In this document: piece by piece, positions 7,913-17,129 of the stretch | How positions within the stretch are numbered: the first letter of the stretch is position 1 | Layout of the letters: every line of letters starts with the position of its first letter | Source of the DNA: DASRBN01 sp035294305 | GTDB taxonomy: Bacteria > Chloroflexota > Ktedonobacteria > Ktedonobacterales > Ktedonobacteraceae | Direction of reading: 5' to 3' | Length of the DNA stretch: 64,000 bases | Assembly: GCA_035294305.1 (NCBI GenBank) | Contig: DATGLD010000008.1 | Location: 201,572 to 265,571 of the forward strand | Made by a program: the position numbers and the translations under genes | The notes under the pieces: generated by a model | What the model was told of the DNA's origin: nothing | The model's input: the letters and a program-made list of their open reading frames with translations, nothing else | The model's database searches: none

Positions 7913-8992
7913 ATGGTAATGAACACTACTTCCGGGCAAGGCAGGAGAAAATCCAATCTCTTCATCGTTCTTCTTCTCCTCCTGCTATCAATGGGAATCT
8001 CCGGATATTGGCTCAACAACGTCAGCGATAAGCCGGTTATCTATACATTTCCTCCATCGCTCTCAAAGATTGTCTATGGCGTCAACGTTGATATAAGCGC
8101 CATGATCGCTGGTTCAGGCTATACGGTCTGGGACCCGCAAGGAGGGGATTTCTTCGATCTAGCTTCCCGGCTGGGTATCAATACGTTGCGCATCACCGAT
8201 GTTCGTTGGGCTACTACTGGTCAGATGCGTACCAGGGCAATCTGGAGGCAGGTCTTCGATGAGGCCGCGCGTCATCATATCAACATTATCCTGTTACTGG
8301 CGGATGGTGGCGATAAATCGGCCCTGGAGGAAGCCCATACTCTGCTAGGCGATTATGGGCTGGCCTCCGCGCCCGCACTCTGGATGGTAGACCTGGCCAA
8401 TGAACCGGATGTAAGCGATCCTCAACAGATGCGAGAACTGCAACAGGAGGCATCATATATTCACCAGGTAACCCCTAAAATTCCCGTTACCATAGGAGGT
8501 TGGAAGAGTGAGATCAAGGGATCGCCTGGCACCTACGATTGGCAAGACCCCGCGGATATACCGGAGTTCATTAAACTGGTGGATGTCGTTTCTCCTCACC
8601 TGTACGGATTTGAGCAGGACGCGCAAAATGACGTAACGCCTGCTCAATTGACGCAGCGATTCCTTGCCGCCGTCCTGCAACAGGCGCGGGGCAAACCCGT
8701 GTTGCTCGAAGAATTCGGCGCTAGCAATGGATTGGCGACAACCACTGCCGCTACGTCAACCGGAGGTCCTGCCTGGCAGGCTTCGGTCTACCAGAGCGTC
8801 TTAGCGCAGGTCACCGCTGAGCATGCTCAAGGCGTCATGGGAGCGGTGGCCTGGATTATCGCTCCCCGTCCCGTCTGGCCGAATTCTGATAGCTATCAGG
8901 GAGACATGACAGGCTGGGCTTTTGTCCTGAACCATGGCCAGCGTCTTTTACCCGCGGCGAAGGTATTTTCTACCATCCAGCATAGTGGATAG
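7913..8992 (+). CDS. Membrane-anchored GH5-like glycoside hydrolase
   Basis: This 359-residue protein has an uncleaved-looking N-terminal transmembrane helix (about residues 15-33) and an extracytoplasmic TIM-barrel domain. Likely acid/base is Glu164 in LANEPD and likely nucleophile is Glu266 or Glu267 in LLEEFGAS, the layout of clan GH-A cellulase-like enzymes. The substrate is unknown. It starts 2 bases after mbtH, which suggests translational coupling to the NRPS operon. However, the next genes deal with surface glycans, so it may trim or transfer an extracellular polysaccharide. The assignment to GH5 rather than a neighbouring clan GH-A family is tentative. Confidence 0.8.
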   Translation: MVMNTTSGQGRRKSNLFIVLLLLLLSMGISGYWLNNVSDKPVIYTFPPSLSKIVYGVNVDISAMIAGSGYTVWDPQGGDFFDLASRLGINTLRITDVRWATTGQMRTRAIWRQVFDEAARHHINIILLLADGGDKSALEEAHTLLGDYGLASAPALWMVDLANEPDVSDPQQMRELQQEASYIHQVTPKIPVTIGGWKSEIKGSPGTYDWQDPADIPEFIKLVDVVSPHLYGFEQDAQNDVTPAQLTQRFLAAVLQQARGKPVLLEEFGASNGLATTTAATSTGGPAWQASVYQSVLAQVTAEHAQGVMGAVAWIIAPRPVWPNSDSYQGDMTGWAFVLNHGQRLLPAAKVFSTIQHSG

Positions 8993-9017
8993 ATACAAAG
9001 AAAGCATAGGCAGTTTC

Positions 9018-10121
9018 ATGGAGGTTCGACACATTTCAGATAAAGTGGCGGCAAGTTCCACCTTGCGCGTAATTGACATTGACCCCCAAACCGACGCACG
9101 GTGGGAAGAACTGATGCGCAACACCCCGGCGAGCTGGGTCTATTACGCACCCGCCTGGTTGGGGGTCTTGCAAGAGGTATACGGCTACAAACCGGCTCAC
9201 CTGGCCTGTGAGGATGAAACCAGCCGCTTAGTCGCCATCCTGCCACTCTTCTACCAGCATGGATGGCGTAGTGGCCGCATCATAAAATCCGCCTTTACCG
9301 GCCCGCTCACCAGTAGTGACGCTCCCCACCTGGCTCTTTTACAAGCGGCCGTCGCTCGTACGCGCACGCGGTCGCTTGTTAAACTGCACCTTAAGCTGCC
9401 ATCCAATGCCCTTGATGGGCTGGTGGAGGGTATGGTTGGCCGGCTCGCGTATTCGACATATATGCTGGCCCTGCCTGAGCAAGCCGGTTCCCTGCGCCTG
9501 GACCCCACTATTAAAAGAGCCATCAACAAAGCAATCAGGTCAGGCGTGGAGGTGCGCGAGGCGGAAACAGAAGCCGAGTTGCGGGCCTGGTACGAGTTGT
9601 ACTTGCAGACGATGCGTAAATTCGCTGCCTTGCCCAATCCATACCGCTACTACAGGGTGGCATGGCAGCGGCTGCGCTCAAAAGGCATGTTGCGCCTGCT
9701 GCTGGCTGAGCACGTGGAGGCAGGGCACAGGAGGTTAATAGCTGGTTTCCTCTATCTCCTGTGGGGAGCGACCATTTCCTATGCCTGCGCAGGCTGGCGC
9801 GAAGAGGAGCAGGCCCTGCGCCCCAACGATCTGTTGCACTGGCGTGCTATGCAAGATGCCTGCGCGGCAGGGATACGCTGGTATGATTTTGGCGATGTCG
9901 AACCGGGAAACAACGGACTGGCGCGCTATAAGGCCAAGTGGGGGGCAGTGCCAACGCCGGTCTATGATTACAGTTACCCTCCGGCGCCCCAGGACGCGAG
10001 CGACATGCCGGCCCTTGTGAGTGATCGCGCGCCGCAGCTGATGCAACTCGCCTGGCGCTATTTTTCTGCCAGGACGGTGGGAGCGTTAAGTGATTGGTAC
10101 TATGCCATGCATCTCTATTAA
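9018..10121 (+). CDS. FemAB/CelD-like GNAT-fold acyl- or aminoacyltransferase
   Basis: About 367 residues from the ATG at 9018; a start at 8934 would overlap the preceding gene by 59 bases and is less likely. The C-terminal half has features of the CelD/FemAB group: HWRAMQDACAAGIRWYDFGDVEP and LARYKAKWGAVP, which belong to the acyl-CoA or aminoacyl-tRNA-binding GNAT fold. Relatives transfer amino acids or acyl groups to envelope polymers or take part in exopolysaccharide export. It might also modify the NRPS product. It ends just before the convergent glycan locus. Confidence 0.75.
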   Translation: MEVRHISDKVAASSTLRVIDIDPQTDARWEELMRNTPASWVYYAPAWLGVLQEVYGYKPAHLACEDETSRLVAILPLFYQHGWRSGRIIKSAFTGPLTSSDAPHLALLQAAVARTRTRSLVKLHLKLPSNALDGLVEGMVGRLAYSTYMLALPEQAGSLRLDPTIKRAINKAIRSGVEVREAETEAELRAWYELYLQTMRKFAALPNPYRYYRVAWQRLRSKGMLRLLLAEHVEAGHRRLIAGFLYLLWGATISYACAGWREEEQALRPNDLLHWRAMQDACAAGIRWYDFGDVEPGNNGLARYKAKWGAVPTPVYDYSYPPAPQDASDMPALVSDRAPQLMQLAWRYFSARTVGALSDWYYAMHLY

Positions 10122-10223
10122 AAACTCCTCTAGTGAAGTACCCAGGATACGGGGGACACTCCCCTGCTTATGATGAGCATACCCATGCTGTGCGGTCCAA
10201 CAGCGTGTCATCCCGCTTATCCA

Positions 10224-11405
10224 TCAGAGGTTTGATCGCAATTCTGCAATCAGCGCCATATAGCCATCCACAGTGCGGTCCCAGGAATGTGGGTCGCGGT
10301 AGCGTCTGCCGCGTAGTTGCGCCACCTTTCGCAGCGCATCTCGCAAGGCCTCCACATCTCCTGGCGGCACGATGATGGTCCCTTCATACTCCGCGACGGC
10401 CTCAACTAAACCACCCACGCGCGTGACGACGACGGGCAATCCGCAGCTCATAGCAATATGCAGAGCGCCACTGCTTGATGCCCGCCGGTAGGGCAGGATG
10501 GCGGCGTCGGCCGCGGCGAAGAATCCGGCCACCTCGTTGTCGGCTACATAGCGATTGACGAAGGTAATGCGCTCGCGATAGGGGCTTTGCTCGATAAGAG
10601 TGGCAGGTTGCGTGCATCCCTCCCAGGTTTCGCCGACGACGATGAGCCGGTAGCCTTCGATCTCGCTTGCGGGCAAGGCATTGAAGGCGCGGATGAGGTC
10701 TTCGAGTCCTTTATACGGGCGAATGAGGCCGAAGAACAGCAGCTTGCAGTCGCCGGCAAGGCATGCGGGCGATGATTCCTCGAACTGCTGTGCTTGTGGC
10801 TTTGTGCCTGCCGCATAAGAGGCATAGGGACCGTGGCCGATCAGCGCGACGGGACGGGGTCCCAGGCGATAGGCACGGGTCAATAACTTACGGTCATGTT
10901 CCGAATGCACAACGTAGCCATGCGCGAGCCCTAGCAGCAGCGGGGCGAGCAATCGCACATAGGTGGAAACGAGCGGCAGTGTTGCCTCCCCAGGGTCAAG
11001 CACTTCATGAAACTCTATTACGACACGCGCGTGTAAGAGCCGGGCGGCAAGAGCGAGCAGGAGGTAGGAGTGCAGCACTGTTGCGCTCCACCATTGGAAT
11101 GTGACAATGTCCGGGCGTTCGCGTCGCAGGAAGAGCAGCGCGCGCAGCATGCTGGGCAGCCAGTACCAATCGACGCCATCGAAGACACGCGCGCGGCTGT
11201 CGTATGCCAGCTGCGTGGTAATGGTGCCGACGCGCCGGTGTCCTGGGTAGAGGCGGGTTGGCAACAACTGCCGCATCACGATGGCCGATACGGTGCAGTT
11301 GCTTGCCAGGGCATTGACCAGGTGGAGGGTGTAGTAGCTGATTCCTCCCAGGAAGCGTGTTCCCGCGCCAACGACGCATATCCGTAGTTGCCGGTCCTCT
11401 TTCAT
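10224..11405 (-). CDS. GT4-family glycosyltransferase
   Basis: A 393-residue GT-B-fold enzyme that transfers a sugar from a nucleotide donor. The N-terminal part has the glycine-rich GAGTRFLGGISYY loop. The C-terminal donor-binding part has LLFFGLIRPYKGLEDLIRAF, ILPYRRASSSGALHIAMSCGLPVVVT and the Glu-containing GGLVEAV segment typical of the EX7E region. It is the last gene of a minus-strand cluster of glycan genes, 6 bases downstream of a flippase gene. Donor and acceptor are unknown. Confidence 0.9.
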   Translation of the reverse strand: MKEDRQLRICVVGAGTRFLGGISYYTLHLVNALASNCTVSAIVMRQLLPTRLYPGHRRVGTITTQLAYDSRARVFDGVDWYWLPSMLRALLFLRRERPDIVTFQWWSATVLHSYLLLALAARLLHARVVIEFHEVLDPGEATLPLVSTYVRLLAPLLLGLAHGYVVHSEHDRKLLTRAYRLGPRPVALIGHGPYASYAAGTKPQAQQFEESSPACLAGDCKLLFFGLIRPYKGLEDLIRAFNALPASEIEGYRLIVVGETWEGCTQPATLIEQSPYRERITFVNRYVADNEVAGFFAAADAAILPYRRASSSGALHIAMSCGLPVVVTRVGGLVEAVAEYEGTIIVPPGDVEALRDALRKVAQLRGRRYRDPHSWDRTVDGYMALIAELRSNL

Positions 11406-11411
11406 TCCATC

Positions 11412-12782
11412 TTAATCTCCCTGCGCGCTTCTTCCCACCACATCGCGTGGGTCTTCCTGGTGCTCTGCGCCTGAACCAGGAGCCATTGCCGCGACAATAA
11501 GTCGCCGGTGGCGGGCGAGCAGAATATCTATCCCTGCCGCTACGCTGCCGCAGCTCTCGCCGAGCAATACAGCCACAGGGACAGCGGCGATTCCCAGCAG
11601 GGGCAGCAAGAGCCAGGCCAGTACGAGCATCACGCCGGCCATGCCCAGGTTGAGCAGCGCCGCCGCGCGCAGGCGCCGGTGAACACGCAGCACGCTGACA
11701 TAGACGCTGGTGATGGCATCTGGAACCGCTGAAATGGTTTCAATGCGTAATACGATGGCGCCATGCGCGGCGTAGCTCTGCCCAAAGACGAGCAGGATAG
11801 AATAGCCACCCAGAAAACAGAGCAGCATGCCAGGAGCTAGAATAAAGGCGATAATCTTTGCGCTGGAACGTACTTTATGCGTGAGGTCACCGGCGGCGTG
11901 TGATCCTTCCGCAAAGAGCGAGGTGGCGACGGCAGCCGAGCCTGCAAGCAAGAAATCACCGACACGGGTCGCCGTGTAGTAATAGGCATTATCTGCTGCT
12001 GATAGCCGCACCAGCACAAAAACAGGTAAAAGGTAGCCGGCTGCCTGACCACCCAGGTTGATGAAATAATTACCGGTAAGTGCTGAGAACATGGAGCGTA
12101 CCTGCCCAGCCATGCCGCGCAAGGCCAGGCAGTAGTCCCGATCAAGGCCTGGTACCTGCGCTACGAATGCCGGAATGAGGACGATTGCCATAGCCAGGAC
12201 CGCTGCCAGGAAGATGCCGAATCCGCCAGCCGGTGCCAATAGCAGGACGGGTAGGGCGGCAAGCGGTATTTTGAACAGCGCAACGAGGGCGTTGCGTATG
12301 AGCATATGCTGCGTGGCACGTTCCGCGACGAATGTCTGATCCAGCAGCGTGGAAATGCTCATCAGTGGTATGCTGAGAATAAAGGCCACGGTGTAGCCAG
12401 GATGAGAAACGATAGTAAAGAATTGCGATGAGAAGAGTGGCAGGGCCATCACAGCAATAATTCCGACAAATAGACCCGCGACAATGCCGGTCACCAGTCC
12501 CGCGTTGAGTGTGAGGGACCAGGCCGCTCCCTTTTCCCGCAGAGGAAGTCGCTGTACGAGTGTAGGGCCCATTCCCATATTGGCAAGCAGCGCCGCCAGC
12601 GTCATGGCCGAAATGAGCGCGGACCCCAGGCCAACAGCAGAGGGGGTGTAGAGGTGCGCGGCCAGTATCCAGAAGAAGTAACCGAGTACAGAAGTAACAG
12701 TTCCTGTGCCAATGATATAGATGCTGTTGCGCAGCAGGGAAAAGCGCTGTATCCACGCCAGTAAAGATTGTATCCCTTTCAT
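11412..12782 (-). CDS. Wzx-like polysaccharide flippase (MOP superfamily)
   Basis: About 456 residues with roughly 12-14 hydrophobic helices. The N-terminus (LLRNSIYIIGTGTVTSVLGYFFWILAAHLY) matches the first helix pair of oligosaccharide flippases of the MATE/MOP group. Such proteins move undecaprenyl-linked glycan units across the membrane. The ATG at 12782 has an AGGTGAGG ribosome site and is preferred over a GTG at 12791. It sits between a GT4 and a DUF1616 gene, as in an exopolysaccharide or glycolipid export locus. Confidence 0.87.
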   Translation of the reverse strand: MKGIQSLLAWIQRFSLLRNSIYIIGTGTVTSVLGYFFWILAAHLYTPSAVGLGSALISAMTLAALLANMGMGPTLVQRLPLREKGAAWSLTLNAGLVTGIVAGLFVGIIAVMALPLFSSQFFTIVSHPGYTVAFILSIPLMSISTLLDQTFVAERATQHMLIRNALVALFKIPLAALPVLLLAPAGGFGIFLAAVLAMAIVLIPAFVAQVPGLDRDYCLALRGMAGQVRSMFSALTGNYFINLGGQAAGYLLPVFVLVRLSAADNAYYYTATRVGDFLLAGSAAVATSLFAEGSHAAGDLTHKVRSSAKIIAFILAPGMLLCFLGGYSILLVFGQSYAAHGAIVLRIETISAVPDAITSVYVSVLRVHRRLRAAALLNLGMAGVMLVLAWLLLPLLGIAAVPVAVLLGESCGSVAAGIDILLARHRRLIVAAMAPGSGAEHQEDPRDVVGRSAQGD

Positions 12783-12801
12783 GATCCTCACCTGTACCGG
12801 G

Positions 12802-13581
12802 TTAATGCAGCCATAACACTACATGGCGGTAAGGTGTTGCTGGGATATCCATACGGTACAGTATGGCCTCTACCATTGATGTATTCGTAGGCTCAAGTGG
12901 TGGCAGCGCAAGTGTTACCTGCCAGCCCTCGTCTGGCGCGAGAGTGATAAGCGGCCATTGCTTGACGATTTTGCCATCCTCGTTTACGACAAGACGATAC
13001 TGCATGGTCATCTTCTCCATATTTTTCATGCCGATACGTACATCGCTCTTAGCTGAAGCCCCGGTCCCCGGTAGTATCCAGAGTTGAGTAAAGCCGGGAC
13101 GTGGTTGTTGCTGCGCTCCAATAGTAGAGACGACAACCGCTCCGCAGAGGATAAGCGCGGCCAGCCCGAGCAACAACCCTTGCGCAAAGGTGAAGGCAGG
13201 ACCGCGTGGGGCCGGTGAATCGACCCATCGCACCCAATTTAATCGTTGTATAAGCGCAATCACGCAGGCGGCAAGCGTAATGCTTCCTAAGAGAATTGCC
13301 CATGAGTCGGCCTGCAGGCCGGATGGTGTCAGGTTGAGCAGTAGCCCGCCCAGTATGGCACATACCAGGCTAAGACCCAGGCCCAAAACGAGGCGCTCAA
13401 TAGCGCTCAGTGCCCCTTGCGGAAATAAAGCGCTTGTGAGCGCGTAGCCCGGCAGGATCAGTACCAGCGGCAGCGGCAGGACGCGCAATACACTGCTGGT
13501 TGGCGGTGCGAGCAAAGTCAGGGCTATACCGGCCAGAGCGATCCCTATGACTATGAAGATATCGGTGTATCTCTGTTTCAT
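12802..13581 (-). CDS. DUF1616-like membrane protein
   Basis: A 259-residue protein with about four transmembrane helices in the first 170 residues (for example IFIVIGIALAGIALTLLA and LPLPLVLILPGYALTSAL) and an extracytoplasmic beta-rich C-terminal domain. The arrangement and the PGYALTSALFP motif fit DUF1616, a family often linked with S-layer or glycan genes. The molecular role is unknown. Its start overlaps the stop of the upstream gene by 4 bases, so the two are translationally coupled. Confidence 0.7.
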   Translation of the reverse strand: MKQRYTDIFIVIGIALAGIALTLLAPPTSSVLRVLPLPLVLILPGYALTSALFPQGALSAIERLVLGLGLSLVCAILGGLLLNLTPSGLQADSWAILLGSITLAACVIALIQRLNWVRWVDSPAPRGPAFTFAQGLLLGLAALILCGAVVVSTIGAQQQPRPGFTQLWILPGTGASAKSDVRIGMKNMEKMTMQYRLVVNEDGKIVKQWPLITLAPDEGWQVTLALPPLEPTNTSMVEAILYRMDIPATPYRHVVLWLH

Positions 13582-15863
13582 CGAGAAGTACTCCCCGGAA
13601 GAGTTTTCCGTATATCATACTCATTTGTCCCCTGTTTGGGGAAAGACGGTTTGGGTACCGGGACGGGCGTCGATGGAAGCGGCGAGCCTGAAAGCGTACC
13701 ATTGCTGATCTGTTCTACGTCGTAAATGATGATGTCACCGCCATCAAAGATGCGACTGACGCCTGGCACAAAATCGAATTTTTCAAGCGCTGCCCGGTCA
13801 ATGGGTTGCGTATAGTGTTGAGCACCAGGCTCACCGTTGTTAAAATAGGTTCCTGTCGCGGGCAAAGCCGTGCTGAGACGCAGGTCAACAACAAGGTACT
13901 GAATGTGATCCTGGCGCAGTATTGTCACAACGCCTGTGCCAAATTGAGTGGCGAGGAATACCCACGATACGGCGATACGAGCGCTACCGGATGTTTCCGC
14001 GAACTGCCGTCCATAGGTTGCCATAAGCTCTGTGTTGTCGCGGTCGCTGGCAACAATATGTCCGGGTCCCAGGTACGTATTTGCCCATACTGCCGCGGTA
14101 ATGCCTTCCGGCTCAATGGAACGATCATCGGCGGATACCTGGTACGGGCCTGGCAGGAAGCTGCCCGATGAACCGGCGCTCATAGCGATCTGGCCCACGA
14201 ATAACACAGCAAGCGCGCACAATGTTATGCAGGGGCGCACCCTTGTGATAATCATCCCATCTTTTCTCCCTGGAGCGCAGCTCCAGGAAGTAACTGGCAG
14301 GAGAAAGCGCCGCGCAGCCATCGCCAGAACGAATGCTATTGCTACGAACAAAAACTCCGTTGATCGGCTTGCTACCTCTGCTCCTGTTTGCGTCAGGTGC
14401 AGTATCAAGATGCCTGGAAAGGCAAATACCGCGCAGGCCAGGGCGAGGGCGAAGGCGCTGCTCCGATAACGCCGCCAGGCGGCGAATAGCCCAAACGGGA
14501 GTCCCAGCAAGATCAGCACTAATGAGGCATACACCATCAAGCGCTCCCACAGCGGTGATCCGGTCGCAGTAGTGCTTTGAAAGGGCTGCCGCGCCTGGCT
14601 GTGATGAGTCGCTATCTGTACCAACTGGCTTAGCGCCCCGGTAACATGTGGAGTCAGGTATCCCAGGGCAGCGCCTCCTGTATAGATCAGCCAGGCGGAT
14701 GTCAGCATCAGACTCACCACTACTATTCCGCCCGGATTTGCCTCTATGGTCTGATTGGGGGTGTAGGGACCAGGCGTGGGGCTTGCGGAGCCCCTTTCAA
14801 TACGCTCGCGTCCTGGGCGGAGTTTCCACAGCAGGAGAAATACCACCGTCCAGACAAGCAGGAAGCCTAGCAGCATAAACGAGGTGAGATGGTGCGTCAC
14901 GACTATAGCGCCAATTCCCAACCATGCCGCTATTGTGAAACCCAGGCGTGGACGCCCAGAAACGTATCCCCGGCGAACCACAAGAAACAGCACAAATACA
15001 GCAAGTGATAATGCCAGGGACTCGTATGCGAAGATCGAGTCGAAGAACACGAAGTTTGGGTTCGTCATATACAGCAGCGTAGCCATTCCCGCTATCCACA
15101 TGGAATCGCTGATGCGTTCATAAATCAGGTAAAGAGACGGGACGAGTACCAGCCATGCTGTACCAATCAGCACACTTCCCGCAACGAAAATAGAAAGCCC
15201 GGTAAGACTGCTCAGCGCGTTAGTAACAATCTCAAGCCCGGGATAAAAGGCGCTGATCGGCAGCAGCGGATTCGTGGAAAAAAGGCGCCCGCTCGCGGCA
15301 ATATCCTGCGCCGTTCGCACGTGTAAGAACTCATCATAACCGGCGAAATACAGTGGGTACTGTAAAATCTGAACAAAATAGAGGCTGATTGCCAATACAA
15401 CAAGAAGGCCGACCCGCTCTCGTCTTGCCGGTTTTTGAGAGAGTAGACGCGCCGCGACCGGCAGAAAAATCGCTAGTAGCCCGAACCAGAACAGCGGCTC
15501 GCCCCATGCTGCGGAAATGCGTCCTCCCTCGTATGCCAGAGCCACCAGGAATACGCCAATGGCACACGTTACGGATAATACCGGCAACCATCCCCACTCC
15601 CTGGCTATCGCTTTGCTCCGCAAGGCATTTAGATTGACATCTGTAACTGGGAGATAGCGGATGCGAACCATATCAGCCATCTCTCGCTCTGTCGGTGGAG
15701 ACGTGCTATCCTCTGCCTGGGCTTTTGCCCGCGTATGCTCCGGCGCAATGTGTTCACCACAACCAATGCAGAAATGCGCGCCCGGTAATAACGCTTCGCT
15801 ACAGTGAGGGCAAAATAATTTATCTGATGGGTTTTCACTACCTACCGGTTTCGCTATTTCCAT
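13578..15863 (-). CDS. Zinc-ribbon-fused polytopic membrane protein, GT-C-like
   Basis: 761 residues. The N-terminus carries a short zinc ribbon (CPHC...CIGC, about residues 18-36). It is followed by about 12 transmembrane helices and a periplasmic C-terminal domain with a Pro-rich tail. The YDEFLHVRTAQDIAASG loop after the first helices resembles the acidic first loop of GT-C (polyprenyl-phosphate sugar) transferases, so a membrane glycosyltransferase is likely. Two charged inserts, around residues 355-380 and 540-555, are translated from dispersed genomic repeats (near 14760-14810 and 14230-14285). It overlaps the DUF1616 gene by 4 bases. Confidence 0.72.
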   Translation of the reverse strand: MEIAKPVGSENPSDKLFCPHCSEALLPGAHFCIGCGEHIAPEHTRAKAQAEDSTSPPTEREMADMVRIRYLPVTDVNLNALRSKAIAREWGWLPVLSVTCAIGVFLVALAYEGGRISAAWGEPLFWFGLLAIFLPVAARLLSQKPARRERVGLLVVLAISLYFVQILQYPLYFAGYDEFLHVRTAQDIAASGRLFSTNPLLPISAFYPGLEIVTNALSSLTGLSIFVAGSVLIGTAWLVLVPSLYLIYERISDSMWIAGMATLLYMTNPNFVFFDSIFAYESLALSLAVFVLFLVVRRGYVSGRPRLGFTIAAWLGIGAIVVTHHLTSFMLLGFLLVWTVVFLLLWKLRPGRERIERGSASPTPGPYTPNQTIEANPGGIVVVSLMLTSAWLIYTGGAALGYLTPHVTGALSQLVQIATHHSQARQPFQSTTATGSPLWERLMVYASLVLILLGLPFGLFAAWRRYRSSAFALALACAVFAFPGILILHLTQTGAEVASRSTEFLFVAIAFVLAMAARRFLLPVTSWSCAPGRKDGMIITRVRPCITLCALAVLFVGQIAMSAGSSGSFLPGPYQVSADDRSIEPEGITAAVWANTYLGPGHIVASDRDNTELMATYGRQFAETSGSARIAVSWVFLATQFGTGVVTILRQDHIQYLVVDLRLSTALPATGTYFNNGEPGAQHYTQPIDRAALEKFDFVPGVSRIFDGGDIIIYDVEQISNGTLSGSPLPSTPVPVPKPSFPKQGTNEYDIRKTLPGSTSR

Positions 15864-15875
15864 ATGTCCCTTGCC

Positions 15876-17129
15876 TTAGTCGCCTGCCGCCGGGGCAGTT
15901 ACTTTTTGCAGCAACGCCTCATATACCTGCTCGATACGTGGTACAACCGTACTGGCCTGAAACTTGCTCACATACCGTAGCGCCGCCTCTCCCATGCGCT
16001 TCCGTGAATCGGAATCGGCAAGCAGATGAATGATTGCGTCTTGTAGCGCTATAATATTGCCAGGCTCTACCAGCAGGCCGGTTTCGCCGTGGGTCACCAG
16101 TTCCGCCAGGCCGCCAATGTGGGAGGCAATTACCGGACTTCCCGTCGCCATCGCCTCCATCACTACTGTGGGGCACGACTCCGGTCCGACTGAGGGCAAT
16201 AGCACAAGCATGCAGCGGCGCAGCGCCTCCATGACGGCGTGGCGAGGCCAGTCCTTGAAAACAAACACGTTGGCCGGGCTATCTTTGTTCAGAACTGGCC
16301 AGTCGGATGTTTCATAGCCGATGAGAACGAGTGGGGGCGCGCCGCTAAGCCCGGAGTATGCCTTCAGCAGGATATCTACGCCTTTCTGCCGGTTGAACGC
16401 TCCTACAAAAAGCAGGTAGGGTTCCTTGGGAAGCTGTGTGGCGTAGGATGGAGTGTCGCTGCGTGCTCTGCCAACATCATCGGGTATGAAGTTGGAAATG
16501 ACCTGGAAAGGTAAGCGCTGCGCTGCCAGGCTATTACCCAGTGCCACCGCCTGGCTCACGGGAAGAAACATATCGACAAGGCTTCTTCTAATCTGCCCCA
16601 TGACGCGATCCGCGAGTACCGTAGGCACACCTTTCCCCGGCCCATAATAGTGGATGCCGCAGCGCAGGCATTTTGTCAGACCAGGCCCATTACAAATAGC
16701 ATCGTTCAAGAGTAGCGTTGTTTTCACACACACCAGGTCATAGTTATGCAGTGTCACGACCAGCTTCGCCCCGCTCCATAGCTTCAGCGGCAGGTAGGAA
16801 TAGACGAGCCAGTTATGCGCGTGTACGATCTGCGGGCGTTCATCGCGGATGATCTGCCTCAATGCCAGCGTCACTTCTGGATCGGGAAACGGCGGCGCGT
16901 ATTGTCTTCCGCTATCCCTGAAGAGCCACGGCAAGCGCCGCGTTGAGGAGCGAACCCGGTACACCTTTACTCCCGCGTCCATCTCGAATGCTGCCAGGCC
17001 TGCGTGCCACAGCGTCACTACGGCTACCTCGTGCCCGCGTGTCGCAAGCTCAGTACTCAGTGATCGCACATGTATCGCTCCCCCTCCAATTATTGGCGGG
17101 TAGAACTGCGTGAGCATCATGATACGCAT
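15876..17129 (-). CDS. GT4-family glycosyltransferase
   Basis: A 417-residue GT-B enzyme. Diagnostic stretches are FYPPIIGGGAIHVRSLSTELA at the N-terminus, LLFVGAFNRQKGVDILLKAY, and the donor site LLPSVGPESCPTVVMEAMATGSPVIAS with the Glu-containing GGLAELV. A central Cys cluster (CVKTTLLLNDAICNGPGLTKCLRC) is typical of some Chloroflexota GT4 enzymes and might bind metal. It overlaps the upstream GT4 gene by 13 bases. The sugar is unknown. Confidence 0.9.
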   Translation of the reverse strand: MRIMMLTQFYPPIIGGGAIHVRSLSTELATRGHEVAVVTLWHAGLAAFEMDAGVKVYRVRSSTRRLPWLFRDSGRQYAPPFPDPEVTLALRQIIRDERPQIVHAHNWLVYSYLPLKLWSGAKLVVTLHNYDLVCVKTTLLLNDAICNGPGLTKCLRCGIHYYGPGKGVPTVLADRVMGQIRRSLVDMFLPVSQAVALGNSLAAQRLPFQVISNFIPDDVGRARSDTPSYATQLPKEPYLLFVGAFNRQKGVDILLKAYSGLSGAPPLVLIGYETSDWPVLNKDSPANVFVFKDWPRHAVMEALRRCMLVLLPSVGPESCPTVVMEAMATGSPVIASHIGGLAELVTHGETGLLVEPGNIIALQDAIIHLLADSDSRKRMGEAALRYVSKFQASTVVPRIEQVYEALLQKVTAPAAGD

